Notes: a model not told the origin generated them from the letters alone. A stretch of 10,833 nt of DNA from Candidatus Uhrbacteria bacterium (GCA_903831335.1 CAIKXH010000082.1:1-10833); one strand, 5' to 3'. Numbered from the stretch's first letter, positions 1-5,050 are shown. Made by a program: numbers and translations.

Positions 1-546
1 GGTTTGATTTTCTCTCTGGTGTTTGTTCCAAAACAAACAGGATCTCTTTCGCTCGTCATGCAAAACATCCATGTTTTGCTTAATGATGGAAATGGCACAG
101 AAGTGAATACAACCGTTTCAAATCTTTCATTCATTGTTCTTGATCCACTTCCAGAAAAGGCGCCTGTTGTTGTAGAAAATAAAGATGCTGTTATTCCAGA
201 AGTGTTTGAGCCGATCATTACAAGTGACCCCAATGTATTTGAAGGAAAGAACATTCTTGTCTTTACCACCCAAGATAAAGAATCCGGTATTGATCATTAT
301 CTTGTTTGTGAAGGGGAAAAAGAATGTGTGAGGGCAGAAAGCCCATATCTTTTGAAGAATCAGTATTTGAATAAGGAAATAACCGTTCTTGCTGTTGATA
401 AGAACGGAAACACAAGAACCGTTTCACTTCCGGCGCAAAAAGAATTGTTATGGTATCAAGATCGTGTGTTTGTGGGTTCTTTGATTGCAATTTCGCTTCT
501 GATGCTTCTTCTGATGCTGCATAAGATTTATCGAAGAAGTCGCTAG
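1..546 (+). CDS. Cohesin-like domain protein with C-terminal membrane anchor (5' partial)
   Basis: The frame is open from the first base of the window, so this is the C-terminal part of a longer protein; the TTG at position 4 is probably internal. The visible start (GLIFSLVFVPKQTGS) resembles the end of a cohesin-type beta-sandwich, followed by a variable-loop segment with NDGNGTEV. A second, Ig-like segment contains the DKESGIDHY and AVDKNGNTR motifs common in bacterial surface beta-sandwich modules. Near the end, about 20 hydrophobic residues (VGSLIAISLLMLLLML) form a transmembrane helix followed by a basic tail (HKIYRRSR), predicting an extracellular protein anchored by its C-terminus with a short cytoplasmic tail. 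Proteins of this layout are common in Parcubacteria. No terminator separates it from the next gene, whose promoter lies 8 nt after this stop. The fold is inferred from sequence pattern only. Confidence 0.7.
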   Translation, partial: GLIFSLVFVPKQTGSLSLVMQNIHVLLNDGNGTEVNTTVSNLSFIVLDPLPEKAPVVVENKDAVIPEVFEPIITSDPNVFEGKNILVFTTQDKESGIDHYLVCEGEKECVRAESPYLLKNQYLNKEITVLAVDKNGNTRTVSLPAQKELLWYQDRVFVGSLIAISLLMLLLMLHKIYRRSR

Positions 547-553
547 AGATGTG

Positions 554-562
554 TGATATAAT
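554..562 (+). promoter_or_regulatory. Extended -10 promoter for the methyltransferase gene
   Basis: TGATATAAT is a perfect extended -10 (TGn-TATAAT) and begins 8 nt after the preceding stop codon. No good -35 box is seen 16-18 nt upstream. The ATG at 572 lies 9 nt after the hexamer, so the expected transcript starts within about 3 nt of the ATG. No Shine-Dalgarno site is present, which fits a leaderless mRNA. Confidence 0.65.
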
Positions 563-571
563 GCCGGCATT

Positions 572-1168
572 ATGTGGATTCTTTTTCTTGTCGGCTTTAT
601 TTTTCTCGCCTCTCTTGCCTACGCCTCAAACGCAGGTGCGCCTTGGGTTCCAACCTGGAAAAAAGATTTTGAACGTATTAATAAACTCGCAAATCTACAA
701 CCCGGAGAAACATTCATTGAACTCGGCTGCGGAAATGGTCGTGTGTGTCGCGCCGTTGCCAAGGCGGTTGGGAAGGCGTCCCCACCCATGCCCTCCCCTC
801 TGTTGAGGGGAGGGATAACGCGCGTTACCTCCCCCTTAACCAAGGGGGAGCATGAGGGGGACGTCTTCGTCATAGGCGTGGAACTTTCATTGTTGCAATA
901 CCTTATCGCACAACTCCAGGTAAAATTAAGTGGACTGAAAAACATTCAGATGAAACTAGGGAATGCATTCCACCAGGATCTGTCGAAAGTGGACGTCGTC
1001 TATATGTTTTTCATGCCAGAGACGTACAAAAAGATTCGTGGAAAACTGGATAAGGAATTAAAACCCGGTGCGCGTGTCATCACGTATGTTTGGCCCATAG
1101 AAGGTTGGGTGCCTGTCACGATTGATGAATTGGAAGGTCAGCCAAAGATTTATGTGTATCAAAGATAA
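572..1168 (+). CDS. Membrane-anchored class I SAM-dependent methyltransferase with in-frame repeat insertion
   Basis: This is a 198-aa protein. Residues 1-19 are hydrophobic (a membrane helix or uncleaved signal). The Rossmann SAM-binding motif I is ELGCGNGRV at residues 50-58, and the acidic residue ending strand beta-2 is E104 in VIGVELS. DVVYMFFMPE (141-150) and LKPGARVITYVWPI (163-176) match motif IV and the following strand/turn of small CPR methyltransferases. Residues of about 68-99 (KASPPMPS ... EGDVF) do not belong to this fold; they are translated from the palindromic repeat at 772-868. Removing 32 codons restores about 20 residues between GCG and the acidic residue, the usual spacing, and leaves 166 aa. 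The insert sits in the loop before beta-2, so the enzyme may still fold. The substrate is unknown. The start is set by the extended -10 box just upstream. The gene ends in a strong terminator. Confidence 0.85.
   Translation: MWILFLVGFIFLASLAYASNAGAPWVPTWKKDFERINKLANLQPGETFIELGCGNGRVCRAVAKAVGKASPPMPSPLLRGGITRVTSPLTKGEHEGDVFVIGVELSLLQYLIAQLQVKLSGLKNIQMKLGNAFHQDLSKVDVVYMFFMPETYKKIRGKLDKELKPGARVITYVWPIEGWVPVTIDELEGQPKIYVYQR
772..868. repeat. Cruciform palindromic element inserted within a coding region
   Basis: The outer arms GAAGGCGTCCCC (772-783) and GGGGACGTCTTC (857-868) are inverted with one mismatch. Inside each half is its own hairpin: CCCTCCCC/GGGGAGGG on the left (791-814) and CTCCCCCTT/AAGGGGGAG on the right (829-850). 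The centre TAACGCGCGTTA (816-827) is a perfect 12-bp palindrome. The whole unit can therefore fold as a four-armed cruciform. It is read through in frame by the methyltransferase gene and adds about 32 residues. Similar C-rich/G-rich hairpin repeats occur in many bacterial genomes; the layout resembles MITE or RPE-type elements. No transposase is encoded. Confidence 0.85.
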
Positions 1169-1200
1169 AACAACGGTTCATTATTGAACCGTTGTTTTTA
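1167..1200 (+). terminator. Rho-independent terminator, possibly bidirectional
   Basis: A perfect 14-bp stem (AAAACAACGGTTCA / TGAACCGTTGTTTT) with the 4-nt loop TTAT is followed by a T-rich run, starting on the stop codon of the methyltransferase gene. Read on the minus strand, the same stem is followed by TTTTATCTTT, so it may also stop transcripts from the convergent gene at 1320-2867. Confidence 0.9.
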
Positions 1201-1207
1201 ATATTGC

Positions 1208-1318
1208 TGTCATTGCGAGGAGTCTCGCTGTTTCTATCGAGACGACGAAGCAATCTTTGTATGCTGTTTCGTAGCGAAAAGATTGCTTCGTCAGCCTGCT
1301 GGCTTCCTCGCAATGACA
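1208..1318. repeat. Palindromic repeat with CATTGCGAGG ends (copy 1)
   Basis: The terminal arms TGTCATTGCGAGG (1208-1220) and CCTCGCAATGACA (1306-1318) are perfect inverted repeats. Inner inverted arms GACGAAGCAATCTT / AAGATTGCTTCGTC surround the centre, and each side carries a small lateral hairpin (GTCTCG/CGAGAC on the left, AGCC/GGCT on the right), giving a cruciform. A second copy is at 2934-3019. The right end lies one base from the stop codon of the minus-strand gene 1320-2867. Repeats with these ends are known from many unrelated bacterial genomes and are thought to be non-autonomous, MITE-like elements. Confidence 0.9.
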
Positions 1319-1319
1319 A

Positions 1320-2867
1320 CTATTTTCCTAATTCTGTATTTTTCTTTCGCTTCAGAGCTCCAATGATTCCGTAAGGAATGGTTCGCTTCACGATCTCGAG
1401 AACTTCTTCTCCGCTCATGCTCGTTGCAGGCGTTGTTCCTGGATTCACTCCGCCGTTTTGAATCGTGTCAGCGGCGTCATCGTAATACCATTCGTCGAGA
1501 CCATCGATACGGCCGGTCGACTGGAACAAAACGCGATCGAAGACGATTCCTGTGTTCTTGCGCTTTGCTTCTTCCTTGCGCAGCGCTTCAACCGTCGGGC
1601 GAAGATCAATGCTTCTGAGTTGTCGTGTAATAATGTTTGTATGTCCGCTTGACGCACGACGCTGGATAATGAGATCCATACGTTTTGCCGCGCGGAGGAA
1701 TCCGGCAAGCGCAATGTTATCTGTTTCAAGATACGCGCATTTCAGATCTGCATTTCCTTGTTTCAGATCAAACTGTTTTGCTTTTCCCGTATCAAGAAGC
1801 ATTTGCCATTCGAGTGGAAGTTCCTCCGATCTTTTCTGTTCCTCTAGAACATGAAAGTGAATCAGTGGAAGAATATAATCAAGTGTTCTTTTTGGATCAT
1901 CTGGAAAGGCGCGATTCAAATTCATCATGAGACCAGAAAGTCCGAATGCTCGATCAAGCGGATCATCGCTAATCGTTCCTTTGCCTTCTAGGTCATCACG
2001 CTTTGCCCATGCGAGCGCTTTCTTGAGAGGGGGATTTTGATCGATTCCAAGATACTTTGCGATAAGGGTTGATGCGCAATCCTCACGCTTTCCAGATTCT
2101 GTATTTGCGATGTGGTGATCGAATAATCCACCACCAAGATCTATAGTGAGTACGCCTTCCGAAAGTAATTGATCCGGAGTTTTGCCTTCTGGGAGAGAAG
2201 ACCAAAATAGAACCGGCGCAACATCTATTCCCGGAAAGGCTTCTTTTCCAAAGCGTGCGAGAATATAGAGGGCAACACAGGTGTCTGCCTGAATTTTTGG
2301 AAAAATCACGATCGCTTCCACCGGAATCGGCTCATGTGTTTGTTTTATAGTTGGATCAACAAAAGATTGTTTTGCATCATCCCAAAAAAGCTTCACGAAC
2401 TTTTCTCCATTCTTTCCCACAAGTACGAGCCGTCCGCCTAGAGTGAGTGGTGGAACAAGATCTGCCTCTTTTGGTTTGCTTGATAAAAATGGATCTGCTC
2501 CGCCGATAGAAAGATGAAAATCTTTGTCGTTTTCTGGAAGCAGAAGTTCTGAAACAAGAAGTTCTTTCCGAATCAGACTCGAAGGACTTTCCGCAGTGAG
2601 GTCTGGGGTCAAATACATGTAATCATGAATGGTTCCATACCCATCAAACGTAATAGATGTTTGCGAAAGGGAAGCAACAGCAATTTTTTTCAGAACATCC
2701 GTAAGTGCATCAGAATCAAGAGTATCAAAATACCCGAGCGTCATATGATGCTCTGGGAGTTTCACACGTTTTTCTAATCCATTTTTTCTCCACTCCGCAA
2801 TTTGCGAATGTGATTCAACAACATCAAACGGAAAATCATAACCTATCCAAGCGGATTTCAGTTGCAT
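1320..2867 (-). CDS. Two-domain phosphoesterase: N-terminal 2H domain, C-terminal DHH/MYG1-like domain
   Basis: This is a 515-aa protein. The N-terminal ~170 residues carry the two H-x-[ST]-h motifs of the 2H phosphoesterase (LigT-like) fold: HMTL at 41-44 and HLSI at 118-121. Members act on 2',3'-cyclic phosphates or 2'-5' linkages. Residues from about 184 form a second domain: AIVIFPKIQADTCVALYIL (185-203) matches the first strand/helix of DHH/MYG1 proteins, VLTIDLGGGLFDHH (239-252) holds the DHH signature, CASTLIAKYLG (264-274) follows as in that superfamily, and the C-terminus contains INGG-like IQNGG (469-473) and a SGEE helix. The usual metal-binding histidines of the first DHH motif are not visible (FPKIQAD instead of an HxxxD type), so activity of this half is uncertain. 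MYG1 proteins are reported 3'-5' exoribonucleases, which makes RNA-end processing a reasonable guess. The ATG at 2867 is supported by an extended -10 box 8 nt upstream; there is no Shine-Dalgarno site. Alternative: a nucleotide-second-messenger hydrolase. Confidence 0.75.
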   Translation of the reverse strand: MQLKSAWIGYDFPFDVVESHSQIAEWRKNGLEKRVKLPEHHMTLGYFDTLDSDALTDVLKKIAVASLSQTSITFDGYGTIHDYMYLTPDLTAESPSSLIRKELLVSELLLPENDKDFHLSIGGADPFLSSKPKEADLVPPLTLGGRLVLVGKNGEKFVKLFWDDAKQSFVDPTIKQTHEPIPVEAIVIFPKIQADTCVALYILARFGKEAFPGIDVAPVLFWSSLPEGKTPDQLLSEGVLTIDLGGGLFDHHIANTESGKREDCASTLIAKYLGIDQNPPLKKALAWAKRDDLEGKGTISDDPLDRAFGLSGLMMNLNRAFPDDPKRTLDYILPLIHFHVLEEQKRSEELPLEWQMLLDTGKAKQFDLKQGNADLKCAYLETDNIALAGFLRAAKRMDLIIQRRASSGHTNIITRQLRSIDLRPTVEALRKEEAKRKNTGIVFDRVLFQSTGRIDGLDEWYYDDAADTIQNGGVNPGTTPATSMSGEEVLEIVKRTIPYGIIGALKRKKNTELGK

Positions 2868-2875
2868 ATGAGGGT

Positions 2876-2884
2876 AGTGTAACA
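2876..2884 (-). promoter_or_regulatory. Extended -10 promoter for the 2H-DHH gene
   Basis: On the minus strand the sequence is TGTTACACT, an extended -10 (TGn-TACACT), with TTCATC as a weak -35 about 17 nt further upstream (2899-2904). Eight nucleotides separate the hexamer from the ATG at 2867, so the mRNA should begin at or within about 2 nt of the start codon, as for the gene at 572. Confidence 0.5.
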
Positions 2885-2923
2885 GAAAGTGAAAGAGTGA
2901 TGAAGTGAAAGAGTGAAGGAATT
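2884..2923. repeat. Short degenerate 8-nt tandem repeat
   Basis: Units AGAAAGTG, AAAGAGTG, ATGAAGTG and AAAGAGTG follow in phase. Within them AAGTGAAAGAGTGA occurs twice, 16 nt apart (2887-2900 and 2903-2916). The array overlaps the weak -35 region upstream of the 2H-DHH gene. No function is evident. Confidence 0.6.
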
Positions 2924-2933
2924 ATTTTTTTTC

Positions 2934-3019
2934 TGTCATTGCGAGGAGGCCAGCAGGCCGACGAAGTAATCTTTCCGGTAAGATTGCTTCGTCGTCGATG
3001 ACTCCTCCTCGCAATGACA
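2934..3019. repeat. Palindromic repeat with CATTGCGAGG ends (copy 2)
   Basis: It has the same 13-bp perfect terminal arms as copy 1 (TGTCATTGCGAGG at 2934-2946 and its complement at 3007-3019). The inner arms are GACGAAGTAATCTT / AAGATTGCTTCGTC, with a lateral hairpin GGCC-AGCA-GGCC on the left. This lateral hairpin corresponds to the right-hand lateral hairpin of copy 1, so the two copies lie in opposite orientation around the 1320-2867 gene. It directly abuts the terminator of the 3117-3668 gene. Confidence 0.9.
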
Positions 3020-3099
3020 CAAAAAAACAAAAAGAAAACCCCGAGCTGTGAAGAAAGTGACGTCGAGCTACGCTCGAGGTTTTCTTCACTTGCTCGGGG
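3020..3099 (-). terminator. Long three-part intrinsic terminator of the 3117-3668 gene
   Basis: Read on the minus strand, starting 17 nt after the stop codon: stem 1 CCCCGAGC/GCTCGGGG (3092-3099 with 3039-3046), stem 2 GTGAAGAAA/TTTCTTCAC (3081-3089 with 3048-3056), and apical stem TCGAGC/GCTCGA with a 3-nt loop (3063-3077), followed by TTTTCTTTTTG and a further T run (3020-3038). The stem is unusually long for an intrinsic terminator. Confidence 0.9.
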
Positions 3100-3116
3100 C
3101 AAGTGTCTGCTGGGGT

Positions 3117-3668
3117 CTAGGCCGTCGCGTGGCGATCGGTCTTCGGACGGCGCGGGCGGCGATCGGGCGTGTCGATCTCGGCGTTCAGCGGAACCACCTG
3201 GAGGCAGTGGTTGCGCTTGTTGTCCGAGGAGACGTGGGCGAACATGCCGTTGTCGCCGGCGATGTCGCGGTGCGCGCGCGGGGCGGCGGGGTCGTGGATC
3301 ACGATCTGGCACGTCGGGTCTTCCTTGGAGGGGAAGCAGTTGACGTACATCTGGTAGTTCCGCCACCCGTTCCCGTTCGAGGGTTCCCAAGTGCGGATCT
3401 TGATCACGATCTTGCCGCTGATCTCGCCATCGATCACTTGCAGGCCGTCGCGCAGGTGGACGTCCACGCCACGCATGTTAGCGTACAAGAATCCGGTCGC
3501 GCCGTTCATCTGCTGGCTGAACTCGACACCGGCGGTGTTGATCATGGCGTTGACGTCGATGATCGTGTAGGTGCGGCGCACGGACTTTCCGTCGCGGCTG
3601 GTGTCCTCACGGTCGCAGGTCAGTCCCTTGATCAGATCTTCCATGAACTTGTTGGTGCTGAGGCTCAT
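3117..3668 (-). CDS. Conserved-looking protein of unknown function, GC-rich, probably highly expressed
   Basis: I do not recognise a family for this 183-aa protein. It has no signal peptide or membrane helix. The core (residues of about 35-160) alternates beta-like stretches (RTYTIIDVNAM, GEISGKIVIKIRTWEP, QMYVNCFP, CQIVIHDP), suggesting an all-beta or OB-like soluble domain; the tail is basic and proline-rich (DTPDRRPRRPKTDRHATA), as in nucleic-acid-contacting tails. Four cysteines are scattered without a zinc pattern. The start at 3668 is firm: AGGAG sits 5 nt upstream of the ATG. GC content is visibly higher than in neighbouring genes, locally about 70 percent, with many C/G-ending codons. 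A consensus promoter, a long leader and a strong terminator make it a stand-alone, probably abundant transcript. The base bias may reflect strong expression or horizontal origin; the sequence alone does not decide. Confidence 0.8.
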   Translation of the reverse strand: MSLSTNKFMEDLIKGLTCDREDTSRDGKSVRRTYTIIDVNAMINTAGVEFSQQMNGATGFLYANMRGVDVHLRDGLQVIDGEISGKIVIKIRTWEPSNGNGWRNYQMYVNCFPSKEDPTCQIVIHDPAAPRAHRDIAGDNGMFAHVSSDNKRNHCLQVVPLNAEIDTPDRRPRRPKTDRHATA

Positions 3669-3818
3669 CTAGACTCCTGTTGAAAGAACGCGGTTTCGCG
3701 TCCAAGATGGTGCATCGCTTTTGCTTTGCACAGGTTCGGGTCTTGTCCGAAGTGGATTTGACCGTATCGCTTATGGCTTAGAAAAGTCATGAACGATACA
3801 GACACATCTCATGTTCGA
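3669..3818 (-). promoter_or_regulatory. Structured 5' leader of about 150 nt, with Shine-Dalgarno site
   Basis: This lies between the predicted transcription start (about 3818) and the ATG at 3668. On the minus strand it holds three potential hairpins: GTATCG...CGATAC with further pairing inside, GTGCA...TGCAC with a 13-nt loop, and ACGCG-AAAC-CGCGT just before the ribosome binding site AGGAG (3674-3678). A 13-codon upstream ORF (3771-3812) starts about 6 nt from the transcription start. It matches no riboswitch class I can name. It fills most of the 368-nt gap between 3668 and 4037. Confidence 0.5.
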
Positions 3819-3824
3819 CAGAGT

Positions 3825-3853
3825 AATATATCATAAAAACACGCTTTTGTCAA
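3825..3853 (-). promoter_or_regulatory. Consensus sigma-70-type promoter for the 3117-3668 gene
   Basis: On the minus strand: TTGACA (3848-3853), a 17-nt spacer ending in TGA, then TATATT (3825-3830). This is an ideal -35, ideal spacing and an extended -10. It is the strongest promoter visible in the window. Confidence 0.85.
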
Positions 3854-3898
3854 GAGTTGGATGCAGAAATAGCCCACAAAATGGGCAAAAAATGCGTG

Positions 3899-3926
3899 TA
3901 GACAGAATCTCATGATCGAGTATAAT
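3899..3926 (+). promoter_or_regulatory. Divergent promoter for the S23 gene
   Basis: TAGACA (3899-3904), a 16-nt spacer, then TATAAT (3921-3926). Transcription should start near 3933, just before the 7-nt repeat array, so the inverted repeat 3939-4028 would form the 5' leader of the S23 mRNA. Confidence 0.6.
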
Positions 3927-3938
3927 CGCCGAGAGGTC

Positions 3939-4028
3939 GTAGTTAGTAGTTTGTAGTTAGTAGTTAGGGTTTTGGAATTTCTTTTTTATTTTCTCATCCC
4001 TAACTTCGAACTACTAACTACAAACTAC
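3939..4028. repeat. Inverted pair of 7-nt tandem arrays (unit CTAACTA)
   Basis: The left arm (3939-3969) is built of GTAGTTA/GTAGTTT heptamers and the right arm (3998-4028) of the complementary CNAACTA heptamers. The arms are inverted copies matching at 27 of 31 positions, separated by a 28-nt T-rich loop. The right arm is repeated in direct orientation after the S23 gene (4414-4449). The array lies between the promoter and the start codon of the S23 gene. Confidence 0.85.
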
Positions 4029-4036
4029 TTATTTAC

Positions 4037-4417
4037 ATGGAGGATATGGAACAGAAAAAAATATCGCACTTTACAGATTTGAATGTTTGGCAAAAAGCGC
4101 ATGAACTTGTTTTGTTAATTTATGATTTGACCGATCATTTTTCTCAAGACGAACGTTTTGGTCTTACGAGCCAAATGCGCAGAAGTGCTGTATCGATCAC
4201 ATCAAATATTGCTGAAGGATTTGGGCGTCGAACGTTCAGTGATAAGCGTCATTTTTATGACATGGCTGTTGGTTCTATTTTCGAACTTCAAAATCAGTTG
4301 TATATTGTCAGAGACAGAAAATATGTTTCTTCAAATTCTTTTGATCTGGCAACAAAGTTTTCAACAGACGTTCTCATGATGACAAATGCGCTCATTTCGT
4401 CATTGTCTCGTCTCTAA
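4037..4417 (+). CDS. Four-helix-bundle protein (S23 / 23S rRNA intervening-sequence type)
   Basis: This 126-aa protein has the family hallmarks: FTDLNVWQKAHELVLLIYDLT (residues of about 12-32), FGLTSQMRRSAVSITSNIAEG (about 47-67) and the FGRR...KRHFYDMAVGS stretch with a following helix. The length is typical. Members of this family form pentameric helical bundles; relatives were first found inside rRNA intervening sequences, and the Avd accessory protein of diversity-generating retroelements is related, but the role of stand-alone members is unknown. The ATG at 4037 is chosen over that at 4046 because the GGAGG preceding the second ATG is only 2 nt away. CTAACTA-type heptamers bracket the gene, and its stop codon TAA lies within the first heptamer of the downstream array. 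No reverse transcriptase or template repeat is present. Confidence 0.9.
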   Translation: MEDMEQKKISHFTDLNVWQKAHELVLLIYDLTDHFSQDERFGLTSQMRRSAVSITSNIAEGFGRRTFSDKRHFYDMAVGSIFELQNQLYIVRDRKYVSSNSFDLATKFSTDVLMMTNALISSLSRL

Positions 4418-4449
4418 CCCCTAACTACTAACTACAAACTACGAACTAC
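4414..4449 (+). repeat. 7-nt tandem array (CTAACTA) after the S23 gene
   Basis: Five consecutive heptamers: CTAACCC, CTAACTA, CTAACTA, CAAACTA, CGAACTA. The TAA stop of the S23 gene (4415-4417) is inside the first unit. It shares unit and orientation with the right arm at 3998-4028 and ends 8 nt before the ATG of the next gene. Confidence 0.85.
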
Positions 4450-4456
4450 TCCCCCT

Positions 4457-4897
4457 ATGAAAATATCCGACCTCCTTGCCATCGAACTTGGCGAAAGTGT
4501 GAGTGTGGCAAATGAGCCATTCACAAAAATCGGCCAGGCAGAAATCACGCTTGATGATGGCACAAAAATGTTTTGGCTGTTTGATGATGAAGACCACATG
4601 CTTTCTGTGGCGCCAAAGGAAGATGAAATTCTCTATTTTTCACAAATCACAGAAGAGGTTGAGCCTTCTGAAGTCATCTTGTTTCAAAACAAGGAATATG
4701 AATTCAGTTATGAAGATGCGGGTGTGGTGAAAGAAGTAAACGGAGATGCTCGCGTAGAAGAAGAAGATCGCAATGCATTCTCTGATTATCAATCAAAAGA
4801 CGGAGAAATTCTCAGAATTATCACAAATGAAAATTCAGGTGAGGTCATCGGATATTCTGGACGCACGGTTTCAGAAGAGGATCTTTCGGAGATTTAG
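4457..4897 (+). CDS. Acidic protein, possible DUF4178 domain
   Basis: This is a 146-aa soluble protein with no signal or membrane segment, rich in Asp and Glu. The pattern of short beta-strands (AEITLDDGTKMFWLFDDEDHMLSV at about 28-51, then NKEYEFSYEDAGVV at about 77-90, and a late GEVIGYSGRTVSEEDL) resembles the DUF4178 beta-sandwich, whose members often carry a W[LF]-x-[DE] core and a tYxl-e-x-g strand. I assign this tentatively. The ATG lies 8 nt after the heptamer array with no Shine-Dalgarno site, and there is no separate promoter, so it is probably co-transcribed with the S23 gene from the promoter at 3899. The terminator at 4974-5005 ends the unit. Confidence 0.6.
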   Translation: MKISDLLAIELGESVSVANEPFTKIGQAEITLDDGTKMFWLFDDEDHMLSVAPKEDEILYFSQITEEVEPSEVILFQNKEYEFSYEDAGVVKEVNGDARVEEEDRNAFSDYQSKDGEILRIITNENSGEVIGYSGRTVSEEDLSEI

Positions 4898-5050
4898 GGG
4901 AAGGTCGGAAAAGTCGGAAAGGTTTGAAAGGTTGGAAAGGACAGAAGAGTTGGAGGCAAAGAAAATATACTGTAAAATACAAACGTCAAAAGCGTTTGTA
5001 TTTTTGTTTCATTTCAGACCTCTCAATCCTTTCCGACCTTTCAGACCTAC
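4898..5050. repeat. Inverted pair of 9-nt tandem arrays (unit GGAAAGGTY) flanking a hairpin
   Basis: Six 9-mers run from 4898 to 4951 (GGGAAGGTC, GGAAAAGTC, GGAAAGGTT, TGAAAGGTT, GGAAAGGAC, AGAAGAGTT). Read on the other strand, 5015-5050 contains the same unit (TGAAAGGTC, GGAAAGGAT, TGAGAGGTC). The arms form an imperfect inverted repeat around the terminator 4974-5005. The array begins at the base after the stop of the upstream gene and ends 5 nt before the next ATG. Confidence 0.8.
4974..5005 (+). terminator. Intrinsic terminator between the DUF4178-like gene and the 5056 gene
   Basis: A perfect 12-bp stem (AAAATACAAACG / CGTTTGTATTTT) with the 7-nt loop TCAAAAG is followed by T-rich sequence. 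It is nearly symmetric and may act in both directions. It is the core of the larger 9-mer inverted repeat. Confidence 0.75.

Noticed and set aside
549..806. 85-aa ORF overlapping the methyltransferase start
   Set aside because: Its start lies before the -10 box of the methyltransferase gene, it has no recognisable protein features, and it ends in the repeat; it is a shadow of the 572 gene.
2836..3683. Long open frames on both strands over the GC-rich gene
   Set aside because: They overlap 3117-3668, have Arg/Pro/Gly-biased composition typical of GC-rich shadow frames, and lack ribosome binding sites; the 3117-3668 frame has promoter, Shine-Dalgarno and terminator.
3669..3818. Known riboswitch upstream of the 3117-3668 gene
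   Set aside because: The hairpins are simple and I could not match them to the conserved core of any riboswitch class; kept only as a structured leader.
4037..4417. Avd accessory protein of a diversity-generating retroelement
   Set aside because: The protein belongs to the related four-helix family, but there is no reverse transcriptase, template repeat or variable C-type-lectin target in the window.
3939..4449. CRISPR array
   Set aside because: The repeats are 7-nt units directly adjoining each other; there are no 25-40-nt direct repeats, no unique spacers and no cas genes.
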